Source: Burkholderia sp. WP9 (GTDB lineage: Bacteria; Pseudomonadota; Gammaproteobacteria; Burkholderiales; Burkholderiaceae). From it: a DNA stretch of 64,000 nucleotides. Shown piece after piece: positions 8,184 to 16,903 of the stretch. The notes under the pieces are model-generated. The model was not told the DNA's origin and did no database searches. It saw only the letters and a program-made list of their open reading frames with translations. The translations under genes and the position numbers were made by a program. Positions within the stretch are counted from its first letter, which is position 1. Every line of letters begins with the position of its first letter. The stretch is taken from the NCBI RefSeq assembly GCF_900104795.1, contig NZ_FNTG01000001.1:2542001-2606000 (forward strand), in the 5' to 3' direction.

Positions 8184-9721
8184 ATGCGAGCGACTTTTCC
8201 TTCCGCGTGTTGGCGCTGGAGATACTGGCGTGTCTGGTGATAGCGGGTTGCACCGTTGGACCGGATTTCGAACGTCCAAAGGCGTCGACGCCCGCGCAGG
8301 TCTTTGAGCGCACCCAATCCGCGCAAGCCTCGAGCAAGGCCGTCGAGGCCGGATTCAATCCCGATTGGTGGACGCTGTTCAACGACCCCACGCTGAACAC
8401 GCTCGAACAGAAACTGGCCGATGCGAACCTCGATGTGGCCGCGGCGTCGGCACGCCTTCGGCAAAGCCGGGCCGAACAGCGCGTTGCGGGGGCAGCGGAA
8501 TATCCGACGCTAGACGGTGCAGCCTCGTACAACCGCGAACGCGGAAGTCCGAATGGCATTCTGTCGCTGCTCGGCGTCAGCCCGACCCAATCCCAGCCGC
8601 AATCCGCTTCGGGCAGCGCGCCGCTTGGCGTGGCGCCGCTGCCGGGCTCCAAAGGTTCGCCGGCATACAACCTCTATCAAGCCGGTTTCGACGCGTCCTG
8701 GGAAATCGATATCTGGGGCGGAGTTCGACGCGGTGTCGAAGCCGCGTCCGCGCTGGCGGATGCTTCTTATCAGGACCGGAACGCAATTTTGCTGTCTGCT
8801 CGTGCTGAACTCGCGCGAGACTATATCGAGTTGCGCGACACCCAGTCGCTGCTGCGGATCGCGAGACAGAATCTGGAGATTGCTCGCAACGCCACGAAGC
8901 TCACTCAAGTACGCGCGCATGAAGGCGTGACGACGGATCTCGACGTGGCCAACGCATCCGCGCAGGTGGCGTCGATCGAAAGTCTGATTCCGACACTCGA
9001 GTCGCGAAGCGAGACCACGATCAACGCGATTGGCGTATTGCTCGGCGAGGAGCCAGGCGCGCTTCGGCAAACGCTCGCCGAACCGCGCGACGTGCCCGAT
9101 TTGCCGCTACAGGTGCCGATCGGCTTTCCGTCTGAACTGGTGCAACGCAGACCAGACATCGGCAAGGCGGAGGCGCAGTTGCATGCGGCCACGGCGTCGA
9201 TCGGCATGGCAAAAGCCGACTTCTATCCGCGCATATCGCTGAATGGCAGCGCGGGCTTTCAGAGTCTTCAGCTTTCGAGTCTTGCCAACTGGGCGTCCGG
9301 ACAGTTTGTTGTCGGCCCCTCCATTACGATGCCGATCTTCGAGGGCGGCCGCCTCAAGGGAACACTGAACCTGCGCGAGGCACAACAACAGGAAGCCGCG
9401 GTCGCATACAAACACACCGTGCTCAACGCCTGGCGCGAAGTGGACGATGCGCTTGTCGTCTACGATGCCGAGCAGCTGCGCCGCGACAAACTGACGACGG
9501 TGGTTGCGCTCAACCAGCGCGCGCTTTCGATAGCGCAGCAGCGCTACAAGGCCGGGGCGCTCGACTATCTCGACGTGCTGAACGTGCAGAAGCAACTGCT
9601 CGACGGCGAGAGCAACCTGGAACAAAGCAAGGCGAGCGCAGCCGCGAACCTGATCACCCTCTGCAAAGCGCTGGGCGGCGGCTGGGAGTCCACTTACGCC
9701 AACCCCCAGGCGTCGCGTTGA
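8180..9721 (+). CDS. Outer-membrane efflux lipoprotein, NodT/OprM family
   Basis: The 513-residue product has a lipoprotein signal ending in the lipobox VIAGC with Cys24, followed by TVGPDFERP, the usual N-terminus of RND/MFS outer-membrane factors. Two repeated OEP domains follow, with WWTLFNDPTLNTLEQ, FDASWEIDIWGGVRRGVEAA, ELARDYIELR, the second-half signature LVQRRPDIGKAEAQL, FEGGRLKGTL and YKAGALDYLDVL. It is last in the operon and overlaps the adaptor gene by 4 bp. It forms the channel through which the pump empties to the outside. Confidence 0.94.
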   Translation: MNASDFSFRVLALEILACLVIAGCTVGPDFERPKASTPAQVFERTQSAQASSKAVEAGFNPDWWTLFNDPTLNTLEQKLADANLDVAAASARLRQSRAEQRVAGAAEYPTLDGAASYNRERGSPNGILSLLGVSPTQSQPQSASGSAPLGVAPLPGSKGSPAYNLYQAGFDASWEIDIWGGVRRGVEAASALADASYQDRNAILLSARAELARDYIELRDTQSLLRIARQNLEIARNATKLTQVRAHEGVTTDLDVANASAQVASIESLIPTLESRSETTINAIGVLLGEEPGALRQTLAEPRDVPDLPLQVPIGFPSELVQRRPDIGKAEAQLHAATASIGMAKADFYPRISLNGSAGFQSLQLSSLANWASGQFVVGPSITMPIFEGGRLKGTLNLREAQQQEAAVAYKHTVLNAWREVDDALVVYDAEQLRRDKLTTVVALNQRALSIAQQRYKAGALDYLDVLNVQKQLLDGESNLEQSKASAAANLITLCKALGGGWESTYANPQASR

Positions 9722-10214
9722 TTGGAGCGCGGCCGACTGCTGAGTGATGAGCGTCGGCCTGGCGTGTTCTCACTGCGCGCCTGTGCAGAGCCGAAGCGTC
9801 GCATCGGGCGAGATTGAACGCCGTTTCTGGCGGTTCGATCTCGCGTCGAACCAGCTCGACCTTGCACACATACGAGATTCTGGAAGCCCTGGCGTCGTGG
9901 CCGGGAACCAACGAAGAGTGTCCCAAAACCATCACAGTTGAAGCGTCGGAAAGGACCCGCAAAACATAGACTGTGTTTACCAGCAGTCAGGAGACTGCTG
10001 GTCCTGGCGGGCACAGGGACCTGGTGGCATGAGTCACGGGGTCTTGCACAAGTTGACGCGAATTACGTGGCGTGGAATCTCACCTCGTTTCGCATCCAAG
10101 TTTTGTCTTCGTGTCCCTGCGAAAGCTTTGGCGTGGCCAAGGCGGAAACGGGTGCTGCCCTGGGTAAATTCGTGGCGGATATCGGGCATGGTCCCGGCTG
10201 AGGACAGAGTCATC
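9722..10214. other. Leader/promoter region upstream of orphan sucA
   Basis: There are 493 bp between the efflux operon and the sucA Met start. The sucA reading frame is open back to an ATG at 10029, but that extension would be Arg-rich and unlike E1 N-termini, so I treat it as untranslated. A strong hairpin is listed separately. Nothing else resembles a gene. Confidence 0.6.
9979..10002 (+). promoter_or_regulatory. Perfect 10-bp hairpin in the sucA leader
   Basis: ACCAGCAGTC (9979-9988) and GACTGCTGGT (9993-10002) are perfectly complementary around an AGGA tetraloop. TCCT follows immediately at 10002-10005 and could pair with the loop, so a pseudoknot is possible. No U-tract follows, so a simple terminator is unlikely. 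Burkholderiales have a described sucA RNA motif upstream of the main sucA gene; I cannot tell from sequence alone whether this is related. Confidence 0.5.
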
Positions 10215-13040
10215 ATGATGATGCGCAATCGCAGTACCTCCTTCCTGTTTGGAGGCAACGCTCCTTACGTCGAGGAGCAATACGAGGCATACCTTGCCGA
10301 CCCGAACACAGTGTCGGATGAATGGCGAGGCTATTTCGACGCGTTGCAAGGCGTGCCCGCGGTGGATGGATCAGACGCAGGCGACGTTGCGCACGCACCG
10401 GTCGTATCGCGCTTTGTCGAGTTGGCCAGACAGGTGCGGACCGGAGGACGCTCGGAGGACGACGTACTCCGGTTCGCGCAGAAGCAAGTCGCGGTGCAGG
10501 CACTGATTTCGGCCTATCGCATGGTCGGCACCCGCAATGCTCATCTCGATCCACTGCGCTGGAGCGCGCCGGCGCCGGTGCGTGATCTGAACCCGGGCTT
10601 CTACGATCTGTCCCACGCGGACATGAGCACGAAGTTCAGCATGTCCGGCACTTACTTCTCCGACGAAGACGCGACGCTCGGCGATCTGGTGCAGGCGCTC
10701 ACAGAAACGTATTGCGGGACGTTGGGCGCCGAGTTCATGCATCTTGCCGATCCCGATCAGCGTGGCTGGTGGCAAATGCGTCTCGAGTCTTCGCGTGCGA
10801 AGGCGACCCTGGATACCGGCGACAAGCTGCACATCCTCGAACGGCTGACAGCAGCCGAGGGCCTTGAAAAATACCTCCATGCCCGCTATGTCGGTCAGAA
10901 ACGCTTTTCGCTCGAGGGTGGCGAGTCGCTCATCGTGCTGCTGGATGAGCTGGTTGCATACGGCGCCACCAAGGGTATCAAAAGCTCGATTCTCGGCATG
11001 GCGCACCGTGGGCGACTGAACGTTCTCGTCAATATTGTCGGAAAGCCGCCGGCCGCGTTGTTCGACGAGTTCGACGGAAAAACCGCGCATCTTCTCCCGG
11101 CAGGTGACGTCAAATATCACAAGGGCTTTACCGGCCTGCTCCCGACTGCAACCGGGCCGGCGGAAGTCACGCTGGCGTTCAACCCTTCGCACCTCGAAAT
11201 TGTAAACCCGGTTATTCAAGGGATCGCGCGCGCGCGCGCCGAAGTATTGGGGCAAGGCGCGGCTGCGGTCCTGCCAGTGGAGATTCATGGGGACGCTGCG
11301 ATTTCAGGGCAAGGTATCGTCATGGAGACGATGAACCTGTCGAATACCAGAGGCTACGGCACCGGCGGCACGATCCATGTGGTGGTGAATAACCAGGTCG
11401 GCTTCACCACGTCCGATCCGCGCGATGTCCGCTCGTCGTTCTATTGCACCGACATTGCCAAGATGATCGAGGCGCCGATCCTGCACGTGAACGGCGACGA
11501 CCCCGAGGCAGTGGTTGCCGCGACGCGCCTCGCGATCGATTTTCGCGCCATGTTCGGGAAGAGCGTCGTTATCGATCTGGTCTGCTTCCGCCGTCATGGT
11601 CACCAGGAACAGGACACGCCGAACATCACCCAACCGTTGATGTATCGCTCCATTGCAGGTCATCCGGGTGTCCGCACGCTCTACGCGAAGAAGCTCGTGG
11701 ACGAACGGGTCGTGACGACGGAAGACGTGGAGAGATATGTCCACGATTACCGTGAGCATCTTGACGCTGCGCAAGCCAACGAAGAGAAGAAGCCGGTTGA
11801 TACAAAGAGCGAAGAGGTGACCTGGCCGCAGTTGCTCGATGGAAACGTCGACCGCATCTATTACTCGGCTCCGTTGCCAGATCTCGTTCAGAAGCTCGCA
11901 TTGACGATCACGAGCGTACCTGGGCAATATGCGCTGCATCCGCTCGTTGGGAAAGTGATGAGCGCCCGCCGCAAGATGGCGCAAGGCAAGCGTCCACTAG
12001 ATTGGGGTATGGCCGAGCATCTCGCTTTCGCTTCCCTGCTTTCCGCCGGAATCGATGTACGTCTGAGTGGGCAGGACAGTGAACGGGGCACGTTCAGCCA
12101 TCGCCACGCGGTGCTTCACGATCAGAAGCGGTCGATTCGGGGAGAGGGCACCTACGTGCCGCTGGAGAACGTGTCGGATGACCAGGGGCGATTCTCGGTC
12201 ACCAACTCGGTTCTGTCGGAAGCCGCGGTGCTGGGCTTCGAATACGGATACTCGGTTGTTCGACAAAACGCGCTCGTGATGTGGGAAGCGCAGTTCGGCG
12301 ACTTCGCGAACGGCGCGCAGGTTGTGATCGACAACTTTCTGTCCGCGGGCGCTGCAAAGTGGGGGCAACACAGTGGTTTGACGATGCTGCTTCCACATGG
12401 TCAGGAAGGCGAAGGTCCGGAACACGCGTCCGCCCGACTCGAGCGCTATCTGCAACTGTGTGCCCAGGAAAACATGCGGGTTGTGCAGCCCACGACGCCG
12501 GCTCAGATCTTCCATCTGTTGCGTATGCAAGCCGTGCTGCGTGATCGCATTCCGCTCATTGTAATGACGCCGAAGTCGCTTCTGCGCCACCCTGAGGCTG
12601 TCAGCAACCTCGAGGATCTCGCGCAAGGCCGATTCAACGAGATTCTTGGCGAGTCGCCTACCCAGGAAGCAGCGTCCAAGGTCGACCGGGTCATCCTGTG
12701 CTCGGGCAAGGTCTACTTCGAACTGCTGGAGCGTCGGCGCAAGGCCCAGAAAGACAATATCGCGTTGATTCGCGTTGAACAGTTGTATCCGTTCCCTGGA
12801 AAGCGGATCAGTTCGGAACTGGAGCGGTATCCGAATCTGAAGGATGTGGTGTGGTGTCAGGAAGAATCGAAAAACCAGGGTGCGTGGAATTTTGTATTGG
12901 AACCGCTGCTGGAGATTGTGAAGGCACCCGCAGCGCTGCGCTATATCGGGCCGGAGGCGACCGCATCGACTGCACCGGGTTACCGGTCGATGCATGCCGC
13001 GCGTCAGGAAAAATTCCTGCATGCGGCTATTGAGGAGTAA
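10215..13040 (+). CDS. sucA: 2-oxoglutarate dehydrogenase E1 component, orphan copy
   Basis: The 941-residue protein, started at MMMRNRSTSFLFGGN (10215), has the full E1o architecture. It shows the N-terminal NAPYVEEQYEAYLADP subunit-binding segment, GMAHRGRLNVLVN, EIHGDAAISGQG (about residue 357), NNQVGFTTSDP, VNGDDPEAV (about 425) and RRHGHQEQDTP, then the C-terminal transketolase-like region with LPHGQEGEGPEHASAR and EESKNQGAW. E1o decarboxylates 2-oxoglutarate with ThDP and passes the succinyl group to E2 lipoate. Unusually, no E2 (sucB/odhB) or E3 (lpd) gene follows; the next gene is a convergent porin. It may therefore be a second copy that uses another locus's E2/E3, or one acting on a related 2-oxo acid. 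Confidence 0.9.
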   Translation: MMMRNRSTSFLFGGNAPYVEEQYEAYLADPNTVSDEWRGYFDALQGVPAVDGSDAGDVAHAPVVSRFVELARQVRTGGRSEDDVLRFAQKQVAVQALISAYRMVGTRNAHLDPLRWSAPAPVRDLNPGFYDLSHADMSTKFSMSGTYFSDEDATLGDLVQALTETYCGTLGAEFMHLADPDQRGWWQMRLESSRAKATLDTGDKLHILERLTAAEGLEKYLHARYVGQKRFSLEGGESLIVLLDELVAYGATKGIKSSILGMAHRGRLNVLVNIVGKPPAALFDEFDGKTAHLLPAGDVKYHKGFTGLLPTATGPAEVTLAFNPSHLEIVNPVIQGIARARAEVLGQGAAAVLPVEIHGDAAISGQGIVMETMNLSNTRGYGTGGTIHVVVNNQVGFTTSDPRDVRSSFYCTDIAKMIEAPILHVNGDDPEAVVAATRLAIDFRAMFGKSVVIDLVCFRRHGHQEQDTPNITQPLMYRSIAGHPGVRTLYAKKLVDERVVTTEDVERYVHDYREHLDAAQANEEKKPVDTKSEEVTWPQLLDGNVDRIYYSAPLPDLVQKLALTITSVPGQYALHPLVGKVMSARRKMAQGKRPLDWGMAEHLAFASLLSAGIDVRLSGQDSERGTFSHRHAVLHDQKRSIRGEGTYVPLENVSDDQGRFSVTNSVLSEAAVLGFEYGYSVVRQNALVMWEAQFGDFANGAQVVIDNFLSAGAAKWGQHSGLTMLLPHGQEGEGPEHASARLERYLQLCAQENMRVVQPTTPAQIFHLLRMQAVLRDRIPLIVMTPKSLLRHPEAVSNLEDLAQGRFNEILGESPTQEAASKVDRVILCSGKVYFELLERRRKAQKDNIALIRVEQLYPFPGKRISSELERYPNLKDVVWCQEESKNQGAWNFVLEPLLEIVKAPAALRYIGPEATASTAPGYRSMHAARQEKFLHAAIEE

Positions 13041-13049
13041 GGCGACCGT

Positions 13050-13086
13050 GAAGGCGAATCGGAGACGATGTCGCTGATTCGCCTTC
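13050..13086 (+). terminator. Hairpin after sucA, possible terminator
   Basis: GAAGGCGAATC (13050-13060) and GATTCGCCTTC (13076-13086) form a perfect 11-bp stem with a 15-nt loop 10 bp after the sucA stop. A second weaker stem (AGGGGCGC 13101-13108 with GTGCCCCT 13123-13130) follows. Neither has a good U-tract, so it may protect the 3' end or act with Rho. Confidence 0.45.
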
Positions 13087-13183
13087 GCTGGCAAGCTCAC
13101 AGGGGCGCGGATGTGAATTCTCGTGCCCCTGACTTTCGATCACGATGCATCTTCACCGCGTGCCGCCCTCCTCGCTGAGCCCC

Positions 13184-14335
13184 TCAAAACCGGGTTCGTA
13201 ATCCGACGGTTCCAACCACCTGGTTTGCAGTCGACGACGCGCCGCCCGATGTATTGATAAACGCAACGTACTGCTTGCCGCTCACATGCTGAAACATCCC
13301 TTCCGCGTAGATATCGGTTCGCTTCGAGAGTGAATAGATCAGTTGCGCATTGACCTGATTCCACTTGGGGTCTGCGCCGTAGGTCGTCGTGCGAGTGGCA
13401 TGACCGTCGGTGTAGACGTAAGCGGCACCCAGCTTCAGCGCCGGCGTCAGTGCGTAGCGGCCGTTGACTTCAAAATTGTCGAAGCGCACCGTGCCACCGG
13501 CCGACCCGAATGACTTCGTGCCTTGGTACTGGCTGTGGGAATACACGAAGCCAAGTACGGCCGGGCCAAACCCGTAGTTCAGACCCGCGGCGGCAACACG
13601 CTGCACATCCGCGCCGAGCACGAATCCACCGGTGCCGTTGGCTGTCGATTCAGCCGTGTCGATTGCGCCCGATGTGTTGGTGCTATTCGATCCATTGATC
13701 TGCAAATAGCTGGCGGCAAAGTTCAACGGTCCGTTGCCGTAACTTGCACCGACACTGTAGGCGCGATTCGAGCTGAAGTCCGTGCTGTTCGAGAACGCGT
13801 AAAGCGCTCCGAATTTCAACCCCGCAATGCTGTGGCTATTGAACTTGACGGCGTTGTTGATGCGCACGGAGTAGTCCAGGTTGTCATTGTCGAATGGGTG
13901 CGCGAAGCCCGTCTTCCCGAACGTCGACGCCACCTCGGAGAGCGGCGCGACGAAGTCGACACCCGAGTCGTACTGGCGGCCGAGTGTAAGCGTGCCGTAC
14001 TGAGCCGCATCGATACCGGCGTAAGCCTGCCGCCCGAACAGGCGGTTGTTCTGCCCGAGCTTGCCGTTCTGGATGTTGAAGCCGTTCTCGAGCACGAAGA
14101 TCGCATGCAGTCCGCCACCGAGATCCTCGTTGCCGCGCAGGCCGAACTGACTACCGTTGATGTTGCCGCTCGTCGCCTGAATGAGAGAGCCTGCGCTTGA
14201 GCCTTTCTTGACGTTGTTCGTGTACATGATGCCGGCGTCAATCAGGCCGTAAAGTGTGACTGAATTCTGGGCATGCGCCAGCGGAGCGATCAGGCTGGCC
14301 GCGACAGTAGCGCCCAGGAAGAGCTTCTTGGTCAA
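13184..14335 (-). CDS. Outer-membrane porin, Gram-negative OmpC-like (Burkholderia type)
   Basis: The 383-residue precursor has a signal peptide MTKKLFLGATVAASLIAPLAHA cleaved before QNSVTLYGLIDAG, the standard mature start of betaproteobacterial trimeric porins. Further family motifs are GSQFGLRGNEDLGGGL, FVLENGFNIQNG, FGRQAYAGI, YGTLTLGRQYD and the C-terminal strand GTVGLRTRF ending in Phe, needed for outer-membrane insertion. Such porins are general diffusion channels. It converges on sucA, so the two are not co-transcribed. Substrate preference cannot be read. Confidence 0.95.
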   Translation of the reverse strand: MTKKLFLGATVAASLIAPLAHAQNSVTLYGLIDAGIMYTNNVKKGSSAGSLIQATSGNINGSQFGLRGNEDLGGGLHAIFVLENGFNIQNGKLGQNNRLFGRQAYAGIDAAQYGTLTLGRQYDSGVDFVAPLSEVASTFGKTGFAHPFDNDNLDYSVRINNAVKFNSHSIAGLKFGALYAFSNSTDFSSNRAYSVGASYGNGPLNFAASYLQINGSNSTNTSGAIDTAESTANGTGGFVLGADVQRVAAAGLNYGFGPAVLGFVYSHSQYQGTKSFGSAGGTVRFDNFEVNGRYALTPALKLGAAYVYTDGHATRTTTYGADPKWNQVNAQLIYSLSKRTDIYAEGMFQHVSGKQYVAFINTSGGASSTANQVVGTVGLRTRF

Positions 14336-14879
14336 AGTTGACTCCGGGAAATGGTGACGGTGCGAGTTGTGCCGTCAGAGGGAGTCGATGCTAGAAGTCT
14401 GTCCGCTGCAGCGGAACTGATCTCTTGTCATATACAAATCACCGATCGTGTTATTGGTTTTTTGACGACGGCGTCGTGACGACTTTATATAACGGCATCC
14501 TAATTACTTTACTGGAACAGGATATGTTGCGAAAACCGTTGACAGGTGGCGCTTTTCGCTTGACCAGCCACTCATCCTCTCTGCACTGCAAAGCGCAAGA
14601 AAACAGATTCTCATTAGTCTTCGCGCGAACCGGGTTACTGCGATTCATCTATGCCGCGTAACAGACCCTTCCAGTTTGCGACACGGACTTCACCATTCCG
14701 CGATCGACTATGAAGGCTAATGAGCGGCATTCCCGGACAAGGCCGTCGTCCGCATCGACGCGAGCCATGCGTCAGACAGCGCTGTCGGATACCATGAGTT
14801 GATAATCGAGTCGCACCTCGCGCCTACTCGTTGCGAGTGCGCTTGAGAAAGCCGGACACTCTGCCGGCAGATCGCTCAA
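14336..14879. other. Intergenic region upstream of porin
   Basis: This 544-bp region lies between the 5' end of the porin gene and the 3' end of the LysR gene; all flanking genes are on the minus strand. It is A/T-richer than its surroundings (about 14430-14530) and presumably carries the porin promoter. A 78-codon plus-strand frame at 14425-14661 has no recognisable features. Nothing else is supported. Confidence 0.6.
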
Positions 14880-15800
14880 CTAGTCCGCGTTTTGGCACGG
14901 CGTCGCAGTTTGGGACCGCATTCCCTCGCGTTCCAGCCATGAGCGGAACAGCATGACCAGGTCGTCGGCGGACTTGCCATCCGGAACATAGGTGCAATAG
15001 CTCCGCGACGGCAGACGCGGCCCAGCGAAAGGCGCGACAAGCCGGCCAGCTGCAAGATCGTCGGATACCAGCGCAGTCGGCCCCATCGCAATGCCTATCC
15101 CGTCGATGGCAGCCTGCAACGTCAGATAGAAATGGTCGAAAGTGAGCGCGGCAGCCGGCCTGAGTTCGGGAAGCTTTGCGCTTGCCAGCCAGTCCGGCCA
15201 AAGCCGCGGAAGACTCGACGTGTGCAGCAACGTATGCTGCCGCATATCGTCGGGTATTCGAAGCGGCAGTCGCTGCAATAGCGCCGGACTACAGACCGGG
15301 ATCCGCTCTTCGGACAGGAATGGCCGCATCGAATAGCCATAGAACGTATCCGGACCACCCCGGATGACGATGTCATAGACATCTTTCAGACTCTCCGCCG
15401 ACTCGTTCGAGGTCACCACGTTGACCTCCACGTCCGGATGCTCGGAGCGGAACGAGGCCAGTCGCGGCACCAGCCAGCGCAGCGTGAACGTGGCGGGCGC
15501 ATTCACGGTCAAGGTTCGCGAGAGCGTTTCGGGGAAGCCATATCTCGCCGTTGCTTGCGACAACTGCTCGAACAACGGACCGATTTCCTCCAGGTACGCC
15601 CGCGCCGCGGGAGTCAGCGCCACACGCCGGTTGTGCCGTTCGAATAACGGTGCGCCCAGCCACTCCTCGAGCAGACGCACGTGCTGACTTACGGCTCCGT
15701 GCGTGACGTGCAATTCGGCTGCCGCTTCCTTGAAGCTGCCGAGCCGCCCTGCAGCTTCGAAGGCACGCAATGCATTGAGTGGAGGCAGAACCCGTTTCAT
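14880..15800 (-). CDS. LysR-family regulator (GcvA-like subgroup)
   Basis: The 306-residue product starts MKRVLPPLNALRAFEAAGRLGSFKEAAAELHVTHGAVSQHV, the characteristic N-terminus of GcvA-type LysR proteins (LNALRAFEAA, HGAVSQ). The effector domain follows, with RTLTVNAPATFTLRWLVPRL, VYDIVIRGG and GIGIAMGPTALV. The neighbouring EamA transporter gene is divergent across 190 bp containing an inverted repeat, so it is the likely target. The inducer is unknown. Confidence 0.92.
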   Translation of the reverse strand: MKRVLPPLNALRAFEAAGRLGSFKEAAAELHVTHGAVSQHVRLLEEWLGAPLFERHNRRVALTPAARAYLEEIGPLFEQLSQATARYGFPETLSRTLTVNAPATFTLRWLVPRLASFRSEHPDVEVNVVTSNESAESLKDVYDIVIRGGPDTFYGYSMRPFLSEERIPVCSPALLQRLPLRIPDDMRQHTLLHTSSLPRLWPDWLASAKLPELRPAAALTFDHFYLTLQAAIDGIGIAMGPTALVSDDLAAGRLVAPFAGPRLPSRSYCTYVPDGKSADDLVMLFRSWLEREGMRSQTATPCQNAD

Positions 15801-15833
15801 TCACGATAGTTTATCTAACACGACGACCCAATT

Positions 15834-15862
15834 TATCTCGTTTGTTGACGAACGACAAGATA
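15834..15862. promoter_or_regulatory. Candidate LysR operator between LysR and EamA genes
   Basis: CGTTTGT and ACGAACG (15839-15854) form an inverted repeat with one mismatch around TG, and outer TATCT (15834-15838) and AGATA (15858-15862) extend the symmetry. It sits in the 190-bp divergent promoter region, where an autoregulatory LysR site is expected. Confidence 0.45.
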
Positions 15863-15990
15863 GATATCCTGCTTGCTGCACGGCCGATTTGAGCGGCGAC
15901 AGCCATAAACGGTCAGCGAGAACATCGGACGGCCACTTCTTGCCTTTCGCGGCGCGCAATCTCCCGCACCCTTTCGAGTCTGGAGCCCCA

Positions 15991-16833
15991 ATGCTCAGTT
16001 ATACCGGCGGTCTCGTTCTGGTTGCCGCCCTGCTCCACGCAAGCTGGAATGCGATGCTGCACGGCAACCGGGACCGCTTCCTCTCCATGACGTGGATGAG
16101 CATCGCCATCGCGGCGGTCGCCACGCTCGTGGTCCTGTTCACGCCGTCGCCGAGCGGCGCGGCCTGGCCGTATATCGTCGCGTCGGGGCTCTTGCATATC
16201 GTCTACAACGCGACCCTCGTGCGGGCGTACCGGCGCAGCGATCTGGCGCAAGCGTATCCGATCGCGCGCGGCTCATCACCGCTGCTCGTCACGCTCGGCG
16301 CGGCGCTCTTCGCTCACGAAGCGATCGGCCCCTTGCACGCGCTCGGGATCGTGATGATCTCCGGCGGCATCATCGCAATCGCGCTGCAGGGGGGGCGTGT
16401 ATCGCGCGCGAGTGCGCTGGCCGCGCTGACAACCGGCGCGACGATCGCGCTCTATACCGTGGTCGACGGCATGGGCGTGCGCTTATCGGACGGCCGCGCA
16501 CTCGCCTACACCGCGTGGATGTTCCTGTTCTACTGGCTGATGCCCGTGTTGTTCATCGCGATGCGCGGAAGCTCGGCGCTGTGGGCACCGGTTCGGGTGG
16601 CGCCGATGGCCGTGGGCTCCTCGCTCGCCGGTGGCCTGGTGTCGATCGCGGCATATGGCATCGTGATCTGGGCGATGCAGTCGGGCGCGATGGGCGCGGT
16701 ATCGGCGTTGCGCGAGACCAGCGTGGTGTTCGCGGTGCTGATCGGGCGGGTGTTGCTGCGCGAAACAGTCAGCGCACAGCGCTGGCTCGCGTGCGTGATC
16801 GTTGCGGCCGGGGCGGTTTGTCTGGGGCTTTGA
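15991..16833 (+). CDS. EamA/DMT-superfamily transporter
   Basis: Starting at MLSYTGGLVLVAALLHASWNA, the 280-residue protein has about ten hydrophobic helices in two EamA repeats. LLHASWNAMLH near the start, AQAYPIARGSSPLLVTLGA in the first half, and MGAVSALRETSVVFAVLIG with LRETVSAQRW in the second half are typical of drug/metabolite exporters. The frame is open upstream but that part is Arg-rich and antisense to the LysR gene, so the Met at 15991 is preferred. It probably exports an amino acid or related metabolite under control of the divergent LysR protein. Confidence 0.88.
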   Translation: MLSYTGGLVLVAALLHASWNAMLHGNRDRFLSMTWMSIAIAAVATLVVLFTPSPSGAAWPYIVASGLLHIVYNATLVRAYRRSDLAQAYPIARGSSPLLVTLGAALFAHEAIGPLHALGIVMISGGIIAIALQGGRVSRASALAALTTGATIALYTVVDGMGVRLSDGRALAYTAWMFLFYWLMPVLFIAMRGSSALWAPVRVAPMAVGSSLAGGLVSIAAYGIVIWAMQSGAMGAVSALRETSVVFAVLIGRVLLRETVSAQRWLACVIVAAGAVCLGL

Positions 16834-16903
16834 AGCCGCAAAACTCGAAACACAAAAAAGCGATAATAGGCATCCCGCGGCCTCAGGCGCAAAGAACACC
16901 CCA

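Noticed and set aside
10029..10214. N-terminal extension of the orphan SucA frame
   Set aside because: The added 62 residues are Arg/Trp-rich and unlike E1o N-termini; the family sequence starts at the Met cluster at 10215, and the region contains an RNA hairpin.
14425..14661. A 78-codon plus-strand frame upstream of the porin
   Set aside because: No ribosome binding site, no recognisable domain, and the region is a promoter-sized gap.
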